Shown here piece after piece: positions 1 to 6,583 of a stretch of DNA of 12,438 nucleotides. Location: NCBI GenBank assembly GCA_947628385.1, contig CANQZS010000028.1, positions 1 to 12,438 on the forward strand, read 5' to 3'. Made by a program: the position numbers and the translations under genes. This stretch comes from an uncultured Clostridia bacterium (GTDB lineage: Bacteria; Bacillota; Clostridia; Oscillospirales; Ruminococcaceae). The notes beneath the pieces were generated by a model. That model was not told the DNA's origin. It made no database searches and saw nothing but the letters and a program-made list of their open reading frames with translations. Numbering within the stretch: the first letter of the stretch is position 1; every line of letters starts with the position of its first letter.

Positions 1-878
1 GTCCATGCTATATGGATAAATACGAAAGAAGCGGCATACGCATATACGATCTCGTTCACCCCCAAGTCTTTGAGGAAAAGGTACGCTCCACAGGAAAGCT
101 CCGCAACAGCATAATAACCAATGTTTTCGGCGGGGATCCCGTGGATCTCGACGCGGTGATAAAGGAATACAGCGAATACGGCAGACGTCTTGCGGAGTAT
201 GTTGACGATGTTTCCGTACTTACCTATGAGGCTCACAAAGCCGGCAAGGAGATTCTTTTCGAGGGCGCACAGGCTACTCTTCTTGACATCGACTTCGGAA
301 CATATCCTTATGTTACGAGCTCTCACCCAATATCGGCGGGCGTATGTATAGGCACAGGCGTAGGTCCTACGATGATAAGCAAGGTATACGGAGTTGCAAA
401 GGCATATACCACAAGGGTCGGAAAAGGTCCGTTCCCCACGGAGCTTGACGATGAGATCGGAGACTATATCAGGAACAAGGGCGGCGAGTTCGGAACGACT
501 ACGGGACGTCCCAGAAGAACAGGCTGGTTCGACGCGGTCATCGTACGTCATGCGGTAAGAGTAAACGGACTTAACTGTCTTGTAGTCAACAAGCTTGACA
601 CTCTTGCGGGGCTTGACACGCTGAAAATATGTGTTGCGTATAAAAAGCCGGACGGAACGATAATAAAGGATTTCCCCGCGACCTTAGAGGAGCTTGAGGG
701 CTGCGAACCCGTTTACGAGGAGCACAAGGGATTCAGCGATGATATTACTGCATGCAGGAGCTTTGACGAGCTTCCGGAAATTTGCAGGAGCTATATAAAG
801 CGCCTTGAGGAGCTTTGCGAATGTAAGATCGCCATGATAGGCGTAGGTCCTGACAGGGAGCAGCAGATAGAAAGATAA
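1..878 (+). CDS. purA: Adenylosuccinate synthetase, 5' end missing
   Basis: PurA joins IMP and aspartate using GTP to make adenylosuccinate, the first committed step from IMP to AMP in the cytoplasm. The frame is open to the left edge: the codons before the ATG at 12 read Pro-Cys-Tyr, which fits the family's G-P-x-Y-x-D-K segment, so that ATG is internal and the start lies outside the window. About 290 of the usual ~430 residues are present. Visible family motifs are GAQATLLDIDFGTYPYVTSS near 270-330, VGKGPFPTE near 417-443, the aspartate-binding loop GTTTGRPRR (from about 492) followed by TGWFD, the guanine-recognition motif NKLDTL near 589-606, and the C-terminal GVGPDREQQI. Nothing appears broken. 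It converges on the next gene with a terminator between them. Its promoter and regulation cannot be seen here. The assignment is very secure. Confidence 0.97.
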   Translation, partial: PCYMDKYERSGIRIYDLVHPQVFEEKVRSTGKLRNSIITNVFGGDPVDLDAVIKEYSEYGRRLAEYVDDVSVLTYEAHKAGKEILFEGAQATLLDIDFGTYPYVTSSHPISAGVCIGTGVGPTMISKVYGVAKAYTTRVGKGPFPTELDDEIGDYIRNKGGEFGTTTGRPRRTGWFDAVIVRHAVRVNGLNCLVVNKLDTLAGLDTLKICVAYKKPDGTIIKDFPATLEELEGCEPVYEEHKGFSDDITACRSFDELPEICRSYIKRLEELCECKIAMIGVGPDREQQIER

Positions 879-906
879 CCGTTCCCGTTTATTTTAAAGA
901 AAAATC

Positions 907-936
907 GCGGCGGCAGACCATATGATCTGCCGCCGC
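907..936 (-). terminator. Rho-independent terminator between convergent purA and DHH gene
   Basis: A perfect 11-bp stem (GCGGCGGCAGA at 907-917 with its complement at 926-936) has an 8-nt loop. Read on the minus strand the stem is followed by GATTTTTCTTT, a good U-tract, so it is best assigned to the minus-strand DHH gene, whose stop lies about 20 bp before it. On the plus strand the hairpin starts 28 bp after the purA stop but is followed only by a T-poor sequence. Termination of purA here is therefore possible but weaker. Confidence 0.85.
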
Positions 937-954
937 TGCTTATGTAGAAATATA

Positions 955-1872
955 CTATTCTTTATAGTTTATAAGCTCGTCAAGCATTTTGGGAAGCTCG
1001 GTATCCATGTTTTCGTCAGTGAACTGACAGGTGCCGACCGCCTTGTGTCCGCCGCCGCCGTATTTGAGCATGAGCTTTCCTACATTGACGTTTGAGGTGC
1101 GGTTAAGGATAGAATATCCTACTGCGGCGCTGCAGCCGTGTCCTCCCTTTCCGTTTACTATCCATGCGGAAATGTTCTGATCCGGATAAAGGCTGTATAT
1201 AAGGAACCTGTTGCCGGAATAAATATGCTCGACTCCGCGGAGATCGGTGATGATAACGTCCTTTTCGATACGGGTATGAGCCTTTACCATTTCCTTGAAT
1301 TTTTCAGTCTGTTCAAAGTAAACGTCTATTCTTTCCTTAACGTCCGGAAGAGCAAGTATCTCGTCGGTATTCATGGTACGGCAGCAGTCTATGAGCTTTT
1401 CCATGAGCTGATAGTTTGAGATGGTGAAATTTCTCCAGCGTCCGAGTCCTGTTCTTGGATCCATAAGGAAGCCAACCAGTATCCATCCCTTTGGATCAAG
1501 GATCTCCTCCTTTGTGAGGTTACCGCTGTCTACTTTATCAACGGCGATCATCATATCGTCGTAATGACCGAAGCGTTCCTTTCCTCCGTAATAATCGTAA
1601 ATGATCCTTGCGCAGGAGGGAGCTATGCGGCTCTCGCCCTTATATCTGCCCTCGAGCTGATTGCGCTCGAATTCGCTGGAATGGTGATCGAACCACAAGC
1701 CGCAGCCCTCCACAAACGGTACGTTAGCAAGGCAGTCGTTTTCGGTGACCTCGATAAGACCGTCCTGAAGATCCTTAGGGTGAGCGAATTTCCAGTTATC
1801 TATCACGCCCACGTCTTTAAGAAGAGCACCGCAGGCAAGACCGTCAAAATCCGAACGTGTAATAAGTCTCAT
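955..1872 (-). CDS. DHH/DHHA1 family phosphoesterase
   Basis: This 305-residue protein belongs to the DHH superfamily of metal-dependent phosphoesterases, which includes RecJ, NrnA and inorganic or exopolyphosphatases. Metal-site motifs are visible in order: SDFDG at residues 7-11, WFDHH at 60-64 (the DHH signature), AVDKVDSG at 110-117, and the C-terminal DHHA1 glycine-rich motif GGGGHKAVG at 272-280. The single DHH plus DHHA1 layout and the length are like NrnA-type nano-RNases and 'exopolyphosphatase-like' proteins. The substrate cannot be decided from sequence: oligoribonucleotides, pAp, cyclic-dinucleotide products or polyphosphate are all possible. There is no signal peptide or membrane segment, so it should be cytoplasmic. 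The ATG is preceded by TTAGGAG 11 nt upstream, and a strong promoter lies about 60 bp upstream. It appears to be a single-gene transcript ending at the hairpin at 907-936. Confidence 0.9.
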   Translation of the reverse strand: MRLITRSDFDGLACGALLKDVGVIDNWKFAHPKDLQDGLIEVTENDCLANVPFVEGCGLWFDHHSSEFERNQLEGRYKGESRIAPSCARIIYDYYGGKERFGHYDDMMIAVDKVDSGNLTKEEILDPKGWILVGFLMDPRTGLGRWRNFTISNYQLMEKLIDCCRTMNTDEILALPDVKERIDVYFEQTEKFKEMVKAHTRIEKDVIITDLRGVEHIYSGNRFLIYSLYPDQNISAWIVNGKGGHGCSAAVGYSILNRTSNVNVGKLMLKYGGGGHKAVGTCQFTDENMDTELPKMLDELINYKE

Positions 1873-1930
1873 TATAAATACAACTCCTAAATAAAATCAA
1901 TATAACGCACTTTAGTACGCTTATGATATT

Positions 1931-1959
1931 ATTATACATCATTTCCGTGCTGATTTCAA
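1931..1959 (-). promoter_or_regulatory. Sigma-A promoter of the DHH phosphoesterase gene
   Basis: On the minus strand TTGAAA (plus-strand 1954-1959) is followed after exactly 17 bp by TATAAT (1931-1936). Transcription should start near 1924, leaving a leader of about 50 nt that carries the TTAGGAG ribosome site. No operator or riboswitch is evident in the leader. Confidence 0.8.
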
Positions 1960-2045
1960 TAGCTGTTTTACAGAATTTAAAATTTTTTAAAATAAAATTT
2001 GTCCGCATTGGAAATTTTTTCAGGCAATGCCGAAAAAGTGATCAC

Positions 2046-2374
2046 TATTTTGCGCCGCAGGCGCAAAATATAAAGCTGGTCAAGCCAGACAAAACCTTTG
2101 GTTTTGTTTTGCCCAGACTTGCGGATTCCAAAGGCAGAGCCTTTGGTCGCGTAAACGAACGCAGTTCGTTTTTCGCAGGAGGGCGAAACTCTCCTTTTCA
2201 AAGCGCTCTGCAAAGGGCGTGAATAAAACGACGCAAGCGTCGTTTAAGCCGCCAAAGGCGGCAAGAGGGGAACGCTCTGCAAGAGAGAGCGTTCCCCTAA
2301 GCTAACGATTTATGAGATGTAAGCCTTTTTAAACAGTCCGGTGGACTGTTTAAAAATCAATTTAATATGTTTTT
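2046..2374 (+). repeat. Intergenic mosaic hairpin repeat, copy A
   Basis: This gene-free segment shares long identical blocks with 6584-6854 in the same orientation. The blocks are 2046-2085 (40 nt), 2118-2151 (34), 2183-2217 (35), 2261-2298 (38), and about 2331-2351 with the following AT-rich tail. It is a chain of hairpins. Shared ones are 2046-2056/2060-2070 (11 bp, loop GCA), 2128-2135/2139-2146 (8 bp, loop AGA), 2266-2278/2286-2298 (13 bp, 7-nt loop) and 2326-2339/2343-2356 (14 bp, loop GGT). Hairpins found only in this copy are 2089-2096/2100-2107, 2153-2160/2164-2171 (loop GCA), 2226-2234/2237-2245 and 2248-2253/2257-2262. Short open frames through it (such as 1923-2222) have no start signals or recognisable protein, so I treat it as non-coding. 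The copy lies between two divergent promoters. No transposase or target-site duplication was recognised. Confidence 0.9.
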
Positions 2375-2429
2375 CTAAAGATTGTAAGAAATGTTTTTGG
2401 AGTATAGTCGTAAAAATTTCTAAAAGTTG

Positions 2430-2458
2430 TTGAAAAAACCTGCATCTGATGTTATAAT
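2430..2458 (+). promoter_or_regulatory. Sigma-A promoter of the GH44-araB-araD transcript
   Basis: TTGAAA at 2430-2435 and a perfect TATAAT at 2453-2458 are separated by 17 bp. A TG one base before the -10 box (2450-2451) makes it an extended -10 promoter. Transcription should begin near 2465, giving a leader of about 30 nt with GGAGG (2483-2487) 7 nt before the GH44 ATG. This is close to consensus, so tight control of the gene would need a repressor. Confidence 0.8.
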
Positions 2459-2466
2459 TTTATAAA

Positions 2467-2474
2467 ACGATCGT
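2467..2474. promoter_or_regulatory. Possible operator: palindrome at the transcription start
   Basis: A perfect 8-bp palindrome, ACGATCGT, sits at about +2 to +9 of the predicted transcript. The half-sequence TCGTAAA occurs at 2471-2477 and again in the same orientation at 2408-2414, upstream of the -35 box. The position suits a repressor site that blocks initiation. An 8-bp palindrome can arise by chance and I cannot name a regulator, so this is weak. Confidence 0.25.
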
Positions 2475-2494
2475 AAATATCCGGAGGACTGATA

Positions 2495-4210
2495 ATGATA
2501 AAAAAAATAACCGCCGCAATTGCCGCACTTGCAATGACTGCCGCTGCACGATCCGCCGCAGCCGCGTCCCCGACTGTGGAAATAAACGTAAAGGCTGACG
2601 ATCCCGTTCGCAGGATCTCTCCGTACATATACGGCGTAAACAGCGGAGTTGACCTGAACGCCGTTTCCGCAGGCTCGTTCCGTCTGGGAGGGAACAGACT
2701 TTCCGCTTATAACTGGGAAAACAACTACTCGAACGCAGGCTCGGATTACCACAATTCCACAGACCTGTATCTTGTTCAGAATGTTCCCGACGAATTCAAA
2801 AACGTTCCTGCCGGAGCAGCGCTTGCAGCGGCAAATGAAGCGAACGGCGGGAATATCCCCTATCGCCTGCTGACTCTCCAGATGCTGGGCTATGTTTCCG
2901 CAGGAAAAAGAGGCAATATCACCGAGGAATATGCCGCTCCCTCCGAGCGTTGGGTAAAGGTAGAGAACCGCAAGTCAGGCGAATTCTCCCTTGAGCCGGA
3001 TAAAAAGGACGGCGCCGTTTACATTGACGAATATCTCAATTACCTTTTTGAAAAGATCGGCAATTCACAAAGCGGCACAGGCTTCAACGCCTACGCTCTC
3101 GATAACGAGCCGTCTCTCTGGAGCAGTACTCACAGCATGGTACAGCGTTCTCCGCTGACCTGCTCGGAGCTTATAGAAAAGTCAAAGGCTCTTGCCCTTA
3201 CGGTAAAGGATATGGACGGCAATGCTGAGGTTTTCGGTCCGTCGCTTTACGGATATAACGCCTACAACAATTTCCAGAATGCTCCCGACTGGCAGGAAAT
3301 AAAGTCCGAAAACGGCTACCGCTGGTTCATAGACTTCTACCTTGACGAGATGAAAAAGGCTGAGCAGGAAAGCGGAAAGCGTTTACTTGACGTTCTTGAT
3401 ATTCATTATTATACCGAAGCAAAGGGCGAATGTGGAGAACGCTCCTGCTCGCATTATGACAACGACGGCTGCATTTCCGCAAGGCTCAACAGCGTGCGCT
3501 CGCTTTACGACGAAAATTACAGGGAAAACAGCTGGATAGTTGATTCCGGCGCGGAATTTTTCCCGCTTCTGCCAAATATAGAGCAGTCCATAGATAAATA
3601 TTATCCCGATACGAAAATTGCGTTTACGGAATACAACTTCGGCGGCGGAGATCACATTTCCGGCGGCGTAGCAGAGGCTGACACTCTCGGCATCTTCGCT
3701 GAACAAGGCGTTTATTTCGCTTCTATATGGTCGTTTGACAAAAACGGATTCCAGCTTGCGGCAATAAATATGTTCACCAATTACGACGGCGCAGGCAGCA
3801 GCTTCGGCGATACGCTCGTTGAAAGCAGCGTTTCGGGAAGCGATGATATTTCGGTATATTCGGCTATTGACGGAGATAACTCCGATACGGTCAGAATGAT
3901 AGTGACTAACCGTTCGATCCATGGATCCTCTCCCGCAAGGATCGCAATTGACGGATCTCTCGATCATACATCTGCGGAGGTATATTCCCTGTCCGGAGAT
4001 CTTGCAGAAATAAAGCGTCTGGACGATATAGACGGGATCAAGGACAACAGCTTTGAATACGAGCTTCCTCCGCTGTCGGTAACGGAATTCGTGATAAAGC
4101 ATGAGAGCAGATCGGTCTCACCCGTTTTTACCGCTGTGGCTGCCGCAGCCGTAGCTGCCGTAGTATCTGCGGCGGTAATGATATTCCGCAGGATCTCCAA
4201 AAACAAATAG
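2495..4210 (+). CDS. Membrane-anchored GH44 endoglucanase/xyloglucanase
   Basis: A 571-residue secreted glycoside hydrolase of family 44, whose members cleave internal beta-1,4 bonds in xyloglucan, cellulose derivatives and related glucans with retention. Residues 1-24 form a signal peptide (K3-K4, then an Ala-rich core ending AAAAS). Catalytic motifs are ALDNEPSLW at 201-209, with E205 as predicted acid/base, and AFTEYNFGGG at 376-385, with E379 as predicted nucleophile. IHYYTEAK at 303-310 and IWSFDKNG at 411-418 also fit the barrel. Residues from about 440 to 535 form the C-terminal beta domain. Residues 543-563 are a hydrophobic Ala/Val helix followed by RRISKNK, a C-terminal membrane anchor. 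No dockerin, carbohydrate-binding module or sortase motif is seen. Three cysteines (C313, C318, C326) cluster in one loop. GGAGG lies 7 nt before the ATG. Two sugar-catabolic genes follow on the same strand. Confidence 0.92.
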   Translation: MIKKITAAIAALAMTAAARSAAAASPTVEINVKADDPVRRISPYIYGVNSGVDLNAVSAGSFRLGGNRLSAYNWENNYSNAGSDYHNSTDLYLVQNVPDEFKNVPAGAALAAANEANGGNIPYRLLTLQMLGYVSAGKRGNITEEYAAPSERWVKVENRKSGEFSLEPDKKDGAVYIDEYLNYLFEKIGNSQSGTGFNAYALDNEPSLWSSTHSMVQRSPLTCSELIEKSKALALTVKDMDGNAEVFGPSLYGYNAYNNFQNAPDWQEIKSENGYRWFIDFYLDEMKKAEQESGKRLLDVLDIHYYTEAKGECGERSCSHYDNDGCISARLNSVRSLYDENYRENSWIVDSGAEFFPLLPNIEQSIDKYYPDTKIAFTEYNFGGGDHISGGVAEADTLGIFAEQGVYFASIWSFDKNGFQLAAINMFTNYDGAGSSFGDTLVESSVSGSDDISVYSAIDGDNSDTVRMIVTNRSIHGSSPARIAIDGSLDHTSAEVYSLSGDLAEIKRLDDIDGIKDNSFEYELPPLSVTEFVIKHESRSVSPVFTAVAAAAVAAVVSAAVMIFRRISKNK

Positions 4211-4277
4211 CGATCATCAGGTCGGGACGGAATTGTCCTGCACCGAATTAATGATTTGATCTGAAAGGCTGGTAAAT

Positions 4278-5867
4278 ATGACTCTTAAAGAAAAGATCGA
4301 AAACGGACAGACCTTTATCGGAATAGAGCTCGGCTCAACAAGGATAAAGGCTGTGCTTACCGACGACGGATACTCTCCCATTGCAAGCGGCTCGGCTGAT
4401 TGGGAAAACCGTTTTGAAAACGGCTTCTGGACATATTCCCTCGATGATATTCACAATGGGATAAGATCATGCTTTGCAGAGCTTTCCAAAAAAACTTCGG
4501 AAAAATACGGCGCAAAGCTTTCCTCCGCAAAAGCAATGGGGATCTCCGCAATGATGCACGGTTATATGGCTTTTGACAAAAACGGGAGGCTCCTTGTTCC
4601 GTTCAGGACGTGGAGGTGCACCACGACCGGAAGAGCGGCTTCCGAGCTTACCGAGCTGCTCGGCTTCAATATCCCGCAGAGATGGAGCATTGCTCATCTT
4701 TATCAGGCTATACTTGATAATGAGGAGCATATCCATGAAACGGCATATATCTCCACGCTGGCGGGATATATCCATTATCTTCTGACGGGAAAACGGATCG
4801 TCGGCATAGGCGAAGCCTCGGGGATATTTCCGGTAAACGGCAAGGATTACGATGAAAAAATGCTCGCAAAGACCGAGGAGCTCTTCCGCAGCCACGGCTT
4901 TGACCGTCCGCTCAGAGAAATTCTTCCGGAAGCCGCCGACGCAGGCACGATGTGTTCGTTCCTCACCGAGGACGGAGCAAAATTTCTCGACGCGGGAGGA
5001 GATCTGAAAGCCGGTATTCCGCTCTGCCCTCCGGAGGGAGACGCGGGAACGGGAATGACGGCGACTTGCTCCGTTCGTGCCGGTACAGGCAATATTTCCG
5101 CAGGCACATCGGTCTTTGCAATGCCTGTGCTTGAAAAGCCTCTCGACGGAGTTTATCCGGAAATAGACGTAGTTACCACTCCGGACGGCGCTCCTGTGGC
5201 AATGGTACACTGTAATAACTGCTGCTCCGAGATAGACGTCTGGGTAAAGCTGTTCGGTGAATTTGCGGAGCTTTCCGGACACCCTATGGACAGATCCGAG
5301 CTTTACGAGCTTCTTTATACAAACGCAATGAACGGCAGTCCCGACTGCGGAGGCATTACGGCATATAATTTCCTTTCCGGAGAACCTGTAGTCGGCATAG
5401 GCTCAGGCAGACCGATGTATTTCCGCACGCCGGACAGCGCTGCGGGACTTGCAAATTTTTTCAGAGCGCAGCTTTATTCCACAGTCGCAGCTCTTAAAAT
5501 GGGAATGGACATTCTCCTTGAAAAGGAAAGGATCTCCATTGACGGACTCACGGCTCACGGCGGGCTTTTCAAGGTAAAAAATGCAGCTCAGCAGGTGCTT
5601 GCGGACGCTCTTGAGATCCCAATATCGGTAATGGAGACTGCCGGCGAGGGCGGCGCATGGGGAATGGCTCTCCTTGCGGCATATATGACCGACGGCGGCG
5701 GAGCTTCACTTGCCGACTGGCTGGACGGCAGCGTTTTTGCAAAAAATGAAAAAATGACCCTTTTGCCGAAAAAAAGCGGCGCCGAGGGTTTCAAAAAATT
5801 TATGGAGCGATACAAAGCCGGACTTGCGGCTGAAAAAGCTTTGGAAGGGGTAGAAGATCATGCTTGA
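4278..5867 (+). CDS. araB: FGGY-family sugar kinase, probably L-ribulokinase
   Basis: This 529-residue cytoplasmic kinase of the FGGY family probably phosphorylates L-ribulose with ATP to L-ribulose 5-phosphate, the substrate of the AraD enzyme encoded next. Visible features are the N-terminal phosphate-binding motif IGIELGSTRIKAV at 14-26, PEGDAGTGM at 252-260 with D255 as candidate catalytic base, GNISAGTSVF at 271-280, and the C-terminal nucleotide-side motifs HGGLFK at 427-432 and GEGGAWGMA at 456-464. The length fits the shorter ribulokinase-like group seen beside araD in Bacteroides and clostridia, not classical E. coli-type AraB. The substrate call therefore rests largely on the neighbour; xylulose or another ketopentose remains possible. 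It starts 67 bp after the GH44 gene with no clear promoter in the gap, so co-transcription is likely. AAAGG lies 9 nt before the ATG. Confidence 0.8.
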   Translation: MTLKEKIENGQTFIGIELGSTRIKAVLTDDGYSPIASGSADWENRFENGFWTYSLDDIHNGIRSCFAELSKKTSEKYGAKLSSAKAMGISAMMHGYMAFDKNGRLLVPFRTWRCTTTGRAASELTELLGFNIPQRWSIAHLYQAILDNEEHIHETAYISTLAGYIHYLLTGKRIVGIGEASGIFPVNGKDYDEKMLAKTEELFRSHGFDRPLREILPEAADAGTMCSFLTEDGAKFLDAGGDLKAGIPLCPPEGDAGTGMTATCSVRAGTGNISAGTSVFAMPVLEKPLDGVYPEIDVVTTPDGAPVAMVHCNNCCSEIDVWVKLFGEFAELSGHPMDRSELYELLYTNAMNGSPDCGGITAYNFLSGEPVVGIGSGRPMYFRTPDSAAGLANFFRAQLYSTVAALKMGMDILLEKERISIDGLTAHGGLFKVKNAAQQVLADALEIPISVMETAGEGGAWGMALLAAYMTDGGGASLADWLDGSVFAKNEKMTLLPKKSGAEGFKKFMERYKAGLAAEKALEGVEDHA

Positions 5868-6552
5868 CGAACTGAAAAAAGAGGTGCTTGAAGCAAACCT
5901 TATGCTTCCGAAATACGGACTTGTCACCTTTACATGGGGAAACTCTTCCGCTGTTGACCGAGCAAGCGGAATGGTGGTAATAAAGCCCTCCGGTGTAGAA
6001 TATGATCGTTTAACGGCGGACGACATGGTAGTTGTTGAGCTTTCCACCGGAAAGGTTGCAGAGGGAAAATACAGACCCTCCAGCGACACTCCCACACATC
6101 TGGAATTATACCGTGCCTTTGAGGGTATCGGAGGGATAGTTCACACTCACAGCAGGTGGGCGACCTCATTTGCGCAGGCGGGAACGGGTATGATCCCTAT
6201 GGGAACTACGCACGCGGATCATTTTTACGGAGAGATCCCATGCACGCGCGCTATGACTCCCGAAGAGAAACGCGGAGAATATGAAAAGGAGACGGGTACC
6301 GTAATTATTGAAGCGTTCAAGGATACGGATCCGCTCACGATACCGGCGGTCCTTGTAAAAAGCCACGGTCCATTCACATGGGGACGCACTGCTGAGGAAG
6401 CTGTTCACAATGCGGTAGTTCTTGAAGAGACGGCGTTTATGAATTATCACGCCATGATGATCTCTCCGCAGGCGGGGCAAATGCAGCAGGAGCTTCTTGA
6501 CCGGCATTATCTTCGCAAGCACGGTGCAAACGCATATTACGGACAAAATTAA
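5860..6552 (+). CDS. araD: L-ribulose-5-phosphate 4-epimerase
   Basis: AraD (230 residues; the E. coli enzyme has 231) inverts C4 of L-ribulose 5-phosphate by a retro-aldol reaction, giving D-xylulose 5-phosphate for the pentose phosphate pathway. It belongs to the class II aldolase family. The zinc ligands align in number with E. coli: D76 in SSDTPTH, H95 and H97 in IVHTHSRW, and H169 in VKSHGPF. D120 in TTHADHFYG matches the catalytic Asp, and Y227 in AYYGQN matches the C-terminal catalytic Tyr. The signature TFTWGNSSAVDR is at 23-34. It overlaps the end of the kinase gene by 8 bp (ATGCTTGA), with GGAAGGGG just upstream, so translation is probably coupled. Together the two genes convert L-ribulose to D-xylulose 5-phosphate. 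The arabinose isomerase gene that would complete the route is not in this window. Confidence 0.95.
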   Translation: MLDELKKEVLEANLMLPKYGLVTFTWGNSSAVDRASGMVVIKPSGVEYDRLTADDMVVVELSTGKVAEGKYRPSSDTPTHLELYRAFEGIGGIVHTHSRWATSFAQAGTGMIPMGTTHADHFYGEIPCTRAMTPEEKRGEYEKETGTVIIEAFKDTDPLTIPAVLVKSHGPFTWGRTAEEAVHNAVVLEETAFMNYHAMMISPQAGQMQQELLDRHYLRKHGANAYYGQN

Positions 6553-6583
6553 AAGCCGGTCAAACTATCAAAAAAAAGATTAT

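Noticed and set aside
1923..2222. Open frame of 99 codons upstream of the GH44 gene, with a 78-codon frame opposite it
   Set aside because: It runs through the hairpin repeat and has no ribosome site. Its sequence is low in protein-like character, and part of it reappears in copy B in a different frame arrangement. It is explained by the repeat.
2046..2374. CRISPR array
   Set aside because: The repeated blocks differ from one another within each copy and are not regularly spaced repeats with unique spacers. No cas genes are present.
2046..2374. Known riboswitch or T-box upstream of the GH44 gene
   Set aside because: The predicted start at about 2465 lies downstream of the element, so it would not be in the GH44 leader. 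No T-box or riboswitch consensus was recognised.
3383..4102. Minus-strand open frame (239 codons) opposite the GH44 gene
   Set aside because: It is antisense to catalytic motifs of a clear GH44 enzyme. Composition follows the plus-strand codons, with no independent evidence.
4211..4277. Terminator or promoter between the GH44 gene and the kinase gene
   Set aside because: Only a 4-bp stem (GGAC/GTCC) can form, with no U-tract and no -35/-10 pair. The gap is therefore treated as an operon spacer.
4467..5282. Long minus-strand open frame (271 codons) opposite the kinase gene
   Set aside because: It is a shadow of the well-supported FGGY kinase on the plus strand, with no recognisable domain and no ribosome site.
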